From: Dryomyza anilis
Lineage: Eukaryota; Arthropoda; Insecta; Diptera; Dryomyzidae
Length of the DNA stretch: 64,000 nt
Assembly: GCA_951804985.1 (NCBI GenBank)
Contig: OX638132.1
Coordinates: 25,582,617 to 25,646,616, forward strand
Direction of reading: 5' to 3'
The notes beneath the pieces were generated by a model, which searched no databases, was not told the DNA's origin, and saw only the letters and a list, made by a program, of their open reading frames with translations. Each line of letters begins with the position of its first letter. The first letter of the stretch is position 1. Shown piece after piece: positions 10,779-21,480 of the stretch. A program made the position numbers and the translations under genes.

Positions 10779-12046
10779 CACGCAGAGAAATAATATGATT
10801 GCGACATGATCACGACAACTATGCAATGCATTGTATAATATAAGATGGTTATCACAATCAAAATATAGTAATTTCAATTTTATTTCAACAATAAAATGGT
10901 CGCTATAATCATATTATAGTATGTATATTATTATAATATGATTGTCTCTCTAAAAAACCAAACTATGGTTGATAAGAACCATGTTATGATTACAATAAGC
11001 AATGCCATGAACAAAATATTTATTGATCATAATATAGTAATTTATTATTTACAACAATATAATGTTCACTTAATTTCATTTTTTACTCTCACGTATTCAC
11101 TTTAATTTGGCTATAGCGAACAATCGATTTTTTTTTTTTGTAGTTATCGTGACGAAGACTTTTGATCTAATGATGTACTACATCATTATATAAAATAAAT
11201 ACATAATTAAATTATAATACGCATAACAAATTTCGGTGATCATACTTTATCAGTTCTAGAACGAAACTTCTGCGCGAGGCTGTACTGTGCGCGAAAGTTC
11301 TTGTGTGTGATAAAACTCCATTGCAAGCCATTGCAAGCACATCTTTGCGCACAGTACAGTTTCACTGTTGGAGCATATTATGGTTGCAGATAATGCTTTT
11401 CTCATTATGTCGCAATTATGTTAGGTGCCATTAATTGTCAAATTGGTGCCATTAATTGTCAAATTGGTGCCATTAAAATAAAATATATAAATACATATAT
11501 AAAATAATAAATTAATTTTAATAATACATCGTAATCATAATCACAATATAGCAATATCTTCATAATCATAATATGATAACTGGTCACTGAGTAGCATAGT
11601 ATTGTGTGGAATCATAATATGGTCACTTCAACTATTGTATGATTGTACGAAATCTGGATATGTTCACTGACAACCTCAGTATGGTTGTGTGTAATCATAA
11701 TATGTTCACTTCAACCATAGTATGGTTGTACGAAATCTTGATATGGCCTCTTACAACCATAGTATGGTTGTACGATATCTCGATATGGTCACTACAACCA
11801 TAGTATGGTTGTACGATATTTGGATATGGTCACTCAACCATAGTATGGTTGGGATAATTCGTTATATGGTCAGTGAGGAAGACAGTATAGATGTGTGAAA
11901 TTAGAACACTGTCACTGTGGATCATATTAAGGTTGACGATATTGTCATTGATGATTATAGTATATGATTGCCTACAATCATAACTCCAATCGTAGTATGA
12001 TGCCCTTTAAATATGATCACCACAACCATGTGTTTTTCTCTGCGTG
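10779..12046. mobile_element. TA-flanked element with CACGCAGAGAAA termini
   Basis: The left end CACGCAGAGAAA (preceded by TA) and right end TTTCTCTGCGTG (followed by TA) are perfect inverted repeats. Subterminal words also invert (ATGATCACGACAAC against ATGATCACCACAAC). The interior is packed with variants of ATAATATGATTG/AACCATAGTATGGTT and has no coding capacity. The TA flanks suggest TA-targeting transposition, as in the Tc1/mariner superfamily, but the terminus is not one I can assign to a named family. Confidence 0.75.
11515..11885. repeat. Internal array of AACCATAGTATGGTT palindromes
   Basis: At least four nearly exact AACCATAGTATGGTT palindromes, separated by TGTACGA.ATCT.GATATGGTCAC, repeat with a period of about 50-60 bp, with more diverged units on either side. 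Confidence 0.8.
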
Positions 12047-13355
12047 TACCTAGCGATTCCTCCAACAGTTCCGCCAAACGACCAGTTTTTTACATCTTTC
12101 AGTAAAGTGTCACCTATGAGCAGTAAAGTGTCACCTATCGTAGAATAAAAGATAGTTAATATAAACAAAAATCAGAACTTCTAGGGGATTCTTAAGAAAT
12201 CAAAAACAGTTTATATCGATTTTGAAAATACATTTTGTACGTTTTTTTTTATTCATCGTTTCGGGTTTATATAAAAATTTATAAAAGAGGCATTTAGTCA
12301 TGTAAACAAAATTACAAAAATATTATTTTAAAATATTTACAGCCGGAAAAGTTAAAGCGTTATACATTATATGAATTGTTGCAAAAAAAAAACGAAAACT
12401 GCTCCAAAAAAAAAATAATATTTCCCCATTATTTAAAACAAACCCTATCGCTGAAAAGCGCAAATAAATCAAATGTTCAAACTGCTCTCCTAAAATAATA
12501 AAATTAACTGCTGCAGCCACAGCCCACTCAAGGAACAACCGCACATTAAGCGCAGCTGATTCAATTTAAATGACCGACCAACAAATAAACAAACCATCCG
12601 CAGACCCCATTCCCGTTCCCGTCCCCCAGCAACAGGTACAGGACGAGTGCAAAGAACGCATTATCATTAAGCCAAGTTAGTAAGTAACTGGCCGAGGCGC
12701 TGTGCGAGCACATGTTAGCCAACGCGTAAAATGATCCAGCCAGGTGGGTGATCTGCAGCGGAGGCTGGCAAATAGGCTGTACAGCGGCTGCATAGTGGCT
12801 GCACAGAGGTTGCAAAAGCGGCAGAGACCACGGAAGAGGCTTCGCACAGTTTAAAATGAGCATCAGGTTGGGTCTGCGTCGCAGAATGAACAACATACTA
12901 GCAACGCATAATTGCACAAATTATTCATTTTAAGACTAATTCTTGTGCTACAAATAAATGTTCACAACTTAAGTAATTATTCAACGGGCAACGGTTAGAA
13001 GAAATGGGTGGTAGAGAAAGGTTAGCCTAAGAAGCCGGAAAACGCAAATAAATTGAATTGCGTGCAGATTATAATTAAAACTTAATGCAATTCAAGCATT
13101 GGCAGTTCACATTTTAAATGAAATTACTATATTGAACAAAATTATGGCAAATGATCCTTATTCTATCCTATATAAATTAGGTATATGACGAATATCAGTT
13201 TTGTGGTTACGCGGATACGGATCTTAAAAGATGAGATTAGCCGATGCGGATCTTTTTCACATATTACATACAGCTGTGTGCAATATAATAATAGCACTAA
13301 AAAAAGTGTCATTTGATATTCAAAGAAACTCTATTAAAAGCCATGCCCAGAAGGC
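12047..13355. other. AT-rich spacer with a GC-richer island (about 12520-12920)
   Basis: CAGTAAAGTGTCACCTATSG is tandemly duplicated at about 12101-12143. The island at 12520-12920 has a 118-codon open frame on the minus strand (12561-12917), leucine- and cysteine-rich, that I do not recognise and do not call. Other sequence is AT-rich. Confidence 0.35.
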
Positions 13356-13592
13356 TTTTTATTCCTTACACTATGAGTGAAAGGGAATATACAGTTTGGT
13401 ACACTGTTTGTAACACCAAGTAGTAAGCAAATCCGGATGGAACATTGTGAATATATATATACTTGATCAGCATAATCTCCTAAGTCGATTTAGCTATAAT
13501 TCTTATAATTTTTATTAACTTCATTAAACTTACTATCACAATTTCCCTACTTCAAAAGTCCCCATGTGACCTAATCTTCCATATGGGTTTTT
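13356..13592 (+). mobile_element. Internally deleted DINE-1-like element (subfamily A)
   Basis: Retains the 5' end (TATTCCTTACACTATGAGTG, GTATATTCAGTTTGG-type words, ATATATATACTTGATCAGCA, AGTCGATTTAGC) and the 3' end (ACTATCA.AATT..CCTACTT, CCCATGTGACCTAA, ATGGGTTTTT) but lacks the middle ~450 bp of the full copies. Confidence 0.7.
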
Positions 13593-14141
13593 GAAATGTT
13601 GCATTATTTTATAAAATGCCAAAATTAACATAAAAGTTTTTCTACTAAAGGTTTTTTTTTTAAATATTTCAAAATATGTACGTGCTGTGCAAAAAAATAG
13701 GCGCATGCAGTTAAAGTTAGGCTCTTTTAAATCTGGTATAAAATACCAATCATTGTCTCTTACATAATATGATTGGGTTGTATTTGACATGGTACTATCC
13801 AGTATTTAAAACTTATCAGAAATTGGAAAAAATACGTAAAACATATCGACAAATTAAAGTAATATTGGTTGCTTTTTAAAGTAAATTTACAAATATTCCA
13901 AAACTACAACGTTTTACTGAAATTATATAACGACCCAGAAAAACTAGTGCCAGCACCTATCGATTTTACAAAAGTTCTGTCCAAACCAATCGATTTACTA
14001 CTGCAACAGACATAACACTTTAACTTAGATATTTGCGATACTTAGAAGACTTTTTAACGCAGATTCTCAAAGTTAAGTATATCCATTAGACATCTGCTCA
14101 AATGTATATGAAATTTCCTCTACAAAATATGCACTACTACA
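13593..14141. other. AT-rich spacer, nothing recognised
   Basis: No ORF or repeat beyond scattered low-complexity sequence. Confidence 0.4.
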
Positions 14142-14149
14142 CTCTACAG

Positions 14150-15123
14150 CAGGCATGTCAAACACGCGGCACGCGAAGAATATTTAAATAATATAAAAAG
14201 ATATATTTTTAAAAATTGCAAAATTTTAAAAATATTTTATTTTCAGGCGTTAAAATGATATTAAATTACATTACTAATCTTGGTTAAAAACTTATTAATT
14301 TATTTATAAAACAAGAATCAAAAATTTGAAGACAAGTGTCTTGTATTGTACAAATCGGAATTGGATTCATTTTAACATTTTTTTTTAGTAACTAAAACTT
14401 TTGTATCTCCAGAGATACAGTGGTCCAAAGTTAAAAAAAAATAATCAATAATTACTTTTTGTGGTTGTAGAAAAAAATTCGACCGTAGAATACTGCAAAC
14501 ATCGTGTTGAGGATAGTAAAACAAACTTCGTCATAACTCTTAAATCCGAACATAAAATCAATGGATTGTCCTTGCAATTTAAATACCTAAATTGTGCATA
14601 AAAAGGAACCCTTTTCAAATTTATATAAATATCAAAATTATATACGATATTTTAAAAACAAACTTTTACAATATGTTTAGGTATTATTTGTAACAAAAAC
14701 CTAAAAAATTTGGTAAGAATTGATTTATGCCTCGAAGTTTTCTCTAAATAACTTGGATAACAAAAATCCGATCTCGTTGCTAATTTTAAAAAATTTCGTA
14801 ATTTTCGTACAGCAAAAATTTATGTTGATATTTAAACATTTTCCACATCGCAATGTTTTTGAAATATATCTCTATATATCTCTATATATATATACTGAAC
14901 AATATTAATCCAGAATCGTTTTTATTATCGTTTCGAAAAAAAAGGCGATATGTCGCTTTGAACTATTTTTGCAGTTTTAGTACGACATTATTTTTAATTT
15001 ACAACAGTAGAACCAAATGTAAAAATTTAGTGATTTTTTTTTTAGATGATACATAATTGCGGCCCGCCTCCTCTTTTGAGTTGCCAATGCGGCCCGTGAT
15101 GCCAAATGAGTTTGACATGTCTG
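14150..15123. mobile_element. hAT-like non-autonomous transposon
   Basis: The termini are CAGGCATGTCAAAC (left) and, reverse-complemented, CAGACATGTCAAAC (right): 14 bp with one mismatch. They are flanked by a perfect 8-bp duplication CTCTACAG at 14142-14149 and 15124-15131. This fits the hAT target consensus (nTCTAGAn-like). The right subterminal region holds GCGGCCCGCCTC and GCGGCCCG words, common next to hAT ends. No transposase frame survives in the 974 bp. The middle contains a repeat also found at 5010-5190. Confidence 0.85.
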
Positions 15124-15131
15124 CTCTACAG

Positions 15132-15860
15132 TATTGAGTATTGAATAACAGTCTACTGATATTCAATGTTTTGAAAAACAAAACCACCTAACAACACTCT
15201 AGCTGAACATCAGTGTTGCCAAAGCAGCCATTTTATGGCTATATTTAGCCATTTTTGGAATTTTTTAGCCATTAAATTCTGAAAATACTATTAGCCGGAA
15301 ATTTTGCCACTTTTTTATTTTAGCCATTTTAGCTATTTTTATTAGATTTTTTTTGTTGAATGTGGCGAATATTCAAAAATACACAATTCATACTTAGTTA
15401 AATACTTAATTAAAACTTAATTAAAATATATATTTTTAGTTAAACGAAAAAAATAGTAATATCAATTATTAACAAATATTGAAAAAAAAAGACTGGTTTG
15501 GAGTATGTAAAAGTACAAAGAGGTAAAAAATAGCTGTTAAAAGGTATTTTTTTGAGTATTAAAATCCATTAATGAAAAAAACTTGTTTCACACCAATTAG
15601 ACAAAAGGACTGAATATTTTCTGTAGAATAAACTGTGTCCTTTTTAGAACATCATATCATTGTAAAATGAGTAGTTTCAAAATGTCCCTTTTTTATTAAA
15701 TGTTTTTACTGAAAATGGATAAAAAGATAAACATTTTATGGTTTCAACATGGATCCCGTATAGATGATATTTGCATTAAAGTGGTTAACAAATAAATATT
15801 ATAGTACTTCAGGAAACTTAAACGGGATTATTTAAGTGCTCAATTCTCAAAATTATTCTA
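15132..15860. other. AT-rich spacer with a possible hAT-type end
   Basis: CAGTGTTGCCAAAGC at about 15211 followed by repeated TTTAGCCATTTT words looks like one end of another element, but no matching inverted end was found before 15860. Confidence 0.3.
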
Positions 15861-16570
15861 AAAACCAGTTGGGAAGGTTAGATCACATGGGAAATTTTAA
15901 AGTAGGTGTTATTATGATAGTTAGGATTATCAAAATTATAGTCGGTCTAAGCCGACTATAAATACCCTACACATATGTGTGGTTGCCATTCAAAGTGGTA
16001 TATAGGTCACCGGGGTATACAAATCCTGAAAATAACTACAAAATTGTCCATCCATGAATAAGTTTCTTTCATTTGATACCCATATTTACAAATGGGTAGG
16101 TGTACCGAATTTCGATTTTTTTTTTTTTTTTTTTTGGGAACCACAAGTTTCGTTGGAAAACATTATTTTCATGTATTTGAGCATAATGTCAATATATATT
16201 TGACAAAAAAAATTACCTAAGCACGTATACAGAAAAATTGATCTGTAGATGTAAATTTTATATGAGGTATTTGAACATAAGTGGTCGGTTCTCAGGTCAC
16301 AATCATGCCAATTTTCTTGTTCAGATAGCTTAGATATATAAGTAATCTAAATTTAAAGTTTCATTGCTCTAGCTCTTTAACTTTTTCTGTAATCGTGATT
16401 TCAACAGACAGAAGTACAGACAGACAGACGGACATCGCTAAATCGACTCAGGAGGTCATGCTGATCAAGAATATATATACTTTTCCATACCGGAGATGCT
16501 TTTTTCAGGGTGTTACAAACGGCGTACCAAACTGAATATACCCTTTCACTCATAGTGTAGGGTATAAAAA
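15861..16570 (-). mobile_element. DINE-1-like Helentron-derived element, subfamily A
   Basis: Full-length relative to other copies. In INE-1 orientation it starts TTTTTATACCCTACACTATG, has AGTATATATATTCTTGATCA and GTCCGTCTGTCTG words as in Drosophila INE-1, carries the hairpin AGTCGGCTTAGACCGACT and ends CCCAACTGGTTTTT. Non-coding. A poly-T of about 23 bases (16114-16136) lies inside it. Confidence 0.8.
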
Positions 16571-16681
16571 TACAACAAACATTATTTTGTCAAAACAATG
16601 CTTTTTTTTTAAAAAACTTAAATAATGAACAAAATTTTTGTTCGATATATACAAATTATAAAATAAAATATTACCTATATG

Positions 16682-16980
16682 TAGCCGCGGTAGCTCAGTG
16701 TTTAGTGCGTTGGACTGCAAGCCGAAAGGTCCCCGGTTCAAGCCTGGACTTGGGCTAACAACATCTTTTCATAGAAACATTTTTCTATACCGCGCTACCT
16801 CTCGGCAGCAAATGGCAAACCTCCGAGAGTAAAAACATTGCCTATGAAAAGCTCTCACCCACAGTTCGGATTCGGCAATAAACTGTAGGTCCCACCACTT
16901 TGAGTACAAATATAACACGCACAGCTCAAAATGGTGTGAGATCTCGGTCTAAGTTCTTATAGAACTGTAGTGCCAAACTA
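16682..16980 (+). mobile_element. tRNA-derived SINE, copy 1
   Basis: The head (16684-16755) has an RNA polymerase III A box (TAGCTCAGTG.TTAGTGCG) and B box (GGTTCAAGCC). The stretch GGACTGCA..CCGAAAGG followed by TCCCCGGTTCAA closely resembles tRNA-Cys, and the anticodon position reads GCA. The body of about 225 bp contains CTATACCGCGCTACCTCTCG, ATTGCCTATGAAAAGCTCTC, ATAAACTGTAGGTCCCACCA and ends TAGAACTGTAGTGCCAAACT. The body is shared with 38367-38690 and 63214-63560. The acceptor stem cannot pair properly, so it is not a functional tRNA. Confidence 0.8.
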
Positions 16981-18685
16981 CCTCTTCTCTATAGCTACGT
17001 TTTGTTTGTGTTCATTTTAACAGAGTGCATGGAGTCGACGACAATAAATTTGAGAAATTCATTGAGAAATTTCATCAATGATGCCTTTATGAATCGTTAA
17101 TGCCCTTGTCGTCAATGATAACTTTTCACAGTGGGATATTGTATTCCAGTGGGAAATGTCATTATTGAATCCCCTATGTTAGGGATGCCCAACTCGCCTG
17201 CCCGCGGCTGACTGCGCGGCCAATCGAGTACTAGGCGTGGGGTATCTATGGGCAGAAGTGAGCGGGGATTGTAATGCAAAAGTGAGCGGGATGAAGTGTT
17301 GCATTTTGAAGAAATACCGAGAAATTTAAAAATCTATTTAAGAGTTTAATAATTTCAGAGTGGTTTTAACAGACCCATGTGTAGTGGTGTAATCAACTTT
17401 ATTATATTTGACTTATAATTAAAAAATATTTTTGTTCACATTTATCAAATTTTAATATATCAAAAACTTTGTAAATTTTGATTAGAAATACAAATTTTGA
17501 TCAACTGATGACATCAAACTTAAAATCAATTTTCTAAAAATATAATTTTTTCCGTTTGTTTATAAATGGTTCCCAAACCATTAAATTACTAATATATAAA
17601 ATTTTAATCATTTTAAATAATTATTCATTTCTTTTTCATAAGATTTATATAAATTTCGCTTGCAAAAATAAAAATATAATTTGTCATTATTTTGTAAAAG
17701 AATTTGGTATATAAAATTTGTGTCTGAAGTCATTAAAATCTCAAACACTACTATATTCAAAAATATTTATTTCTTTCACATTTTTGCCCTTATTTTACTT
17801 AAGAAATGATGAAACACTGAAGGAAAGAAAGTGCATTGAGCAGTGTTGCCAACTTTTCAAAAGCAAAACCCACCAAATCGAGGTAATAAACCCGTTTTTT
17901 AAGCAAAACCCACCGTTTTAATATATTTTTAAAATGTGTAAACAGAATTTGTTCACAATAACAAATAACGTAAGAATATCACATTAATATAATAATGTAT
18001 TGTTTTTACTTGACAAACATGATCTGGCTATGAATATGTATTTCTTAACGCTTCTGGACAAATTATATCAAAACGACCACTTTTTTCTGGAAAATAACAT
18101 TTTTAGGTATTTAAAAATATTTTTATTGAGTTTATAAAATATGTATTTTTTCGTTATTTTATATGTTCATTTTTCTTTTAAGTAATTGAAAAAAATTAAT
18201 TTATTAAAAAACAGTTGGTTTTTCATCGAATTTTATTTGTATTTACATTTAACTAGGAATAATTAAAAATTTAAGGACAACAAAATTTTTAAGACAAAAC
18301 TGACTTCAGACTGCCATGTCTCGAAGCACTTATAAATCTCGAATAATTCTTAAAATCAATCCGAGAAACAAATGATTCATTGTTGCATCGGTTCAAGTTT
18401 TTTCTGTTTCTCGATTATTCTTAATTCAATTCGAACATATCGTCGTAAAAGTCTCCAACTACATTTTAAAAATTTTAATAATAGGTTTACAAAAATACTT
18501 TTGTATCCGACGGCTTCTAATCTTCTATGGTATTTAAATGATTTTAATTTTTATAGTATTAACAAAAATATATTTAAAAATAAGTTTTTGTTAAAATTGT
18601 ATTGGCGAGTCTTACCACCTCGACGATATGCATATTGTAGAAAATGCTTTTCTTATTTTATTTAAATACCAAGTTACAGATCTAA
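16981..18685. other. AT-rich spacer
   Basis: A GC-rich patch at 17185-17310 (TAGGGATGCCCAACTCGC, GCCCGCGGCTG, AGTGAGCGGG words) looks like one end of a hAT-type element. CAGTGTTGCCAAC at 17840 followed by a duplicated AAGCAAAACCCACC is another orphan end. No genes. A 97-codon frame at 18372-18665 is AT-rich and unrecognised. Confidence 0.3.
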
Positions 18686-19900
18686 ACGAATAGAAAACAT
18701 AACGAAATGCTCTAAATCCTGAAATGGGTTAGCAACTTCGGTCCAAAAACCTACAAATACCTTTGTATTGCTGTTCAAGGAAAAGTTATACAATATAAAA
18801 AGTATAATTTCAACAGCAGGGAAAGCAACAACAGCATGAGGGGAGCAGCAGCAACAGGAGAAGAACGGCAGAAGCTTCAGCAGCAGTGGGAGCTTTAGCA
18901 AAAACATCAGCAGCAGCAATAGCAGCAATAGCAACAGTTGCTACAGTTACGATGCGACTTAGCAGCTGAATTTTTTGCAGCAATGAGTGATAAAAAACAA
19001 CAGCACCAACAACAAAACATTGGGAACAACATCGACAACAACATCAGCAACAACAACCAAATGCAGCAAAAAACAAAAGCTTATCTGTGACTTGTTGGAA
19101 TGATTTGTGGCAATTACTGCCAGGCCAACGGACAGACGACGGGACCAACGGACGGACGGACGAACGAATATATAGCAGACAGTCAGAGCAACAGTCAAGA
19201 TCAGCTAAACTTCAGTTCATTTCTATAAATTTTTGTGTGTGATTTTGAAGCGTTGATTCCCGCATCTCATTTCGTTTCATTTTAGTTCATTTCGACTTGG
19301 TTCGGTTCAGACGCGCTGGAGCCATCGCCGACACATCGCACGCGGAGAAGGATGCGACTGACTGGACGACGACCACAAAGACGAAGACGAGAATGAGCAT
19401 GAGGACGAGGACAACAAATTCGCACGCGACGACGACAGCGGCGACAGCAACAGCAACAACGTCAGCGGCTTATTATTGCTTTTGTAGTTACTGTTGCTGC
19501 TGTTGGCCGTTGTTACTGTTGCTCTTGCTGCGCTTAGCACTGCCTTCAAAGGTCTTATCAAAGATACATCTTATATTTTTTTTTCTTTTCAATTTTTTAT
19601 ATTAGGTTTTTTTTCATGCTTTTTGCTGCATTTAGTTTTGTAGTTTTTACTTTATAAACATTTTATTACAAATTGTCTTAAATTATGTTTGAACTGATTA
19701 ACAGTTCAATTTATGGCTTTGAAGGCGGCCACCTGAAGGCGTACTTGCGGTGTCGTTCGTCGGTTGATCAGTGGTTCGGTTGGATGGACGCAGGTTTCGC
19801 CTCGCTCAAAATGCTAAAGGTTTTTTTTTTTTTTTGTTTTCTTTTAAGTATTGTTTTGGTGTAAATTTGATTTGTTGCCCGATCAACTGAAATGCGCTCG
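18686..19900. other. opa-like CAG/CAA island upstream of candidate promoter
   Basis: Long runs of CAGCAG, CAACAAC and GCTGCT triplets, GGACGGACGG words and balanced composition. Frames on both strands (for example 19297-19605 and 19307-19561) overlap each other and translate to homopolymer-rich peptides, so none is called. This is a plausible 5' regulatory or untranslated region for whatever is transcribed from about 19930. Confidence 0.4.
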
Positions 19901-20021
19901 TATTTAAGAGTCAGCGCTGCATCCGATCAAATACTAAGTGGAAACAGCACCAGATGCACAGCAAGGAGCAAAGGACTTCGTTGTGTTGCAAAGTGAAAGG
20001 GTCAAGCAGTCTAACTTTTCG
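19901..20021 (+). promoter_or_regulatory. Candidate core promoter and 5' leader
   Basis: TATTTAAG at 19901-19908 is a fair TATA box. About 27-30 bases downstream is GATCAAAT, a plausible initiator (TCA). The next ~90 bases are balanced in composition, lack upstream ATG triplets except one in CCAGATGCACAG, and lead to an ATG at 20022. This spacing is typical of insect TATA promoters, but no gene body follows in this window. Confidence 0.35.
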
Positions 20022-20054
20022 ATGGCAACTTTAAAACACAAGATTAAAACCAGT
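20022..20054 (+). CDS. Candidate first coding exon, truncated by a DINE fragment
   Basis: The ATG at 20022 (sequence around it TTTTCGATGG, G at +4) encodes MATLKHKIKT. It then runs into CCAGTAAGG at 20050, which matches a 5' splice donor (CA|GTAAGG) but is also exactly the beginning of a DINE-1-like fragment. If not spliced, the frame ends at TAG after 14 codons. No downstream exon could be recognised. This is either a real first exon whose donor lies at the DINE edge, or a chance short frame. Confidence 0.2.
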
Positions 20055-20234
20055 AAGGAAGGTTAGGTCACATACGAAATTTTGAAGTAGAAATATTTTG
20101 ATTGCTGTAAAATGCATTTTGATTGCCGAGATTAACCATGTTATAGACGGTCTAAGCCGACTGAAAATACCCTAAACATATGAGATAATGGGTGAAGAAA
20201 GTATTCGAGAGGCCACCAGGGTTAGCGAGTCTTA
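20046..20234 (-). mobile_element. Truncated DINE-1-like element (subfamily A 3' part)
   Basis: Shares AAACCAGTAAGGAAGGTTAG, GTCACATA.GAAATTTTGAAGTAG, the hairpin CGGTCTAAGCCGACT and AATACCCTAAACATATG with the full copies, and ends within GCCACCAGGGTTAGCGAGTC. The opposite half is absent. Confidence 0.7.
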
Positions 20235-20289
20235 GTTAAAACTATGTTTCGAAACACAGAAAATGCTAATCAAATCTGAATATAACGTA

Positions 20290-21117
20290 CACTAAGAAAA
20301 CAAAGATGGTTACCAGAAATATCACAGCCCTAAATATCAAGTTATTTACAAATTATTTAGATCGGATTTGAGGTAAACATCTTTCAAACATCTGACAAAT
20401 ATTGCTAGCAACTATCTTTCAAATTTACGATAATTTATAGCAACCATCAATTAAACATCTTAAAAATAGGAAAATAGTTGCGGAATAGGTACTCCATTAG
20501 AATTCGCGGAGTAATTTTTATTGAATTCAAATAATATGAATCAAATGTATTTTTATTTATTCTAAAACAGTATCCTGGCTACATCGCCATCGCGTTTATA
20601 AATCCTTCGAAGGTAAAATTGTACTACGACTTGAGACTTCTTCGCGGAATAGCCAAGTTTGCCTGTGCTGCTATCAACAAAGTAAACTCTGAAAAGAAAT
20701 ATTTTCCATTACGTCTTGATAATTTCAAACCCAGGAAATTTTATTTTCACTTTTATCTTTAAAAAGAAATATTTATGTTGACTCTTTTTTACACTATTGA
20801 ATTAACTTAATTGTTGTGGACAAATAGAGCGTAAGGAAAAAGTACGCCACTTTTCTTTTTTTTAGAACTCAAGATTTTTGTTGCAAATGTCCAAGAAATC
20901 AGAATGTTTGCTATCAGTCAACTGTAAATATCTCAATTATCATTGTTGTTGTGGTAAACATCTCGTAACTATCTGCATATATGTCATATTTAAAAAATAT
21001 TAATAGTTTTGCTGCAACTTTATTGAAACTTATGGGATGTTTGATTATTTGCTACAAGGCGTAAATTTAAAAGGATAGTTGCAGCAAGACTTTCATAAAC
21101 ATCTTGTTTTCTTAGTG
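20290..21117. mobile_element. TA-flanked element with CACTAAGAAAACA termini
   Basis: The left end CACTAAGAAAACAAAGATG and the reverse complement of the right end CACTAAGAAAACAAGATG match nearly perfectly, and both are flanked by TA. Internal words recur (AAACATCTTTCAAAC, GTTGCAGCAA, TAACTATC), and a stretch around 20580-20680 is less repetitive. Non-coding. Same terminus class as the elements at 10779 and 46764. Confidence 0.75.
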
Positions 21118-21161
21118 TATGTTCGCCACGCTCGTCTTAATTCGATAATTTATCGACTGAC

Positions 21162-21480
21162 GAAGTTGGCAACGTTGTGCAGCATTTTCTATCTATGCCA
21201 TCTTTTGCCATCGTTTAAACATATTGATGTTTAAAAACAAACAAAAAAGAAATAGGATTTAAATAAATGTATTCTTGCTACATTCTTCTTGTATACGAAG
21301 TTGGCACCCGTTGAGCAGAATTTTCTACCTACGTCTCTTTTGTCGTCGTTTGAAGTATGTATAGGGTCATTTCAAACATACTGATGTTTGAAAACAAACA
21401 AAAAATGAATTCTTGTATATAAAGTTGACACTCGTTGATCAGCATTTTCCGCGTACGTGTTTTTTGTTGTTCGTTGAGAA
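21162..21480. repeat. Three-copy tandem repeat of about 125-135 bp
   Basis: Units begin at 21162, 21297 and 21421 with RAAGTTGGCA..CGTTG..CAG.ATTTTC and contain AAACATA.TGATGTTT.AAAACAAACAAAAAA; the third is truncated. Confidence 0.7.

Noticed and set aside
12561..12917. 118-codon leucine-rich minus-strand frame
   Set aside because: No recognisable domain, in a GC-richer island where frames of this length are expected by chance.
15211..15330. Second hAT element starting CAGTGTTGCCAAAGC
   Set aside because: No inverted partner end or target duplication could be found.
16684..16755. tRNA-Cys gene
   Set aside because: The acceptor and anticodon stems do not pair well, and the unit continues into a repeated 225-bp body present in three places; it is the head of a SINE.
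17185..17310. hAT-type end TAGGGATGCCCAACTCGC with GC-rich subterminal sequence
   Set aside because: Only one end recognised; could be any GC-rich repeat edge.
19297..19605. Coding in the opa-like island
   Set aside because: Overlapping frames on both strands, homopolymer runs and no domain; typical of triplet-rich non-coding fly DNA.
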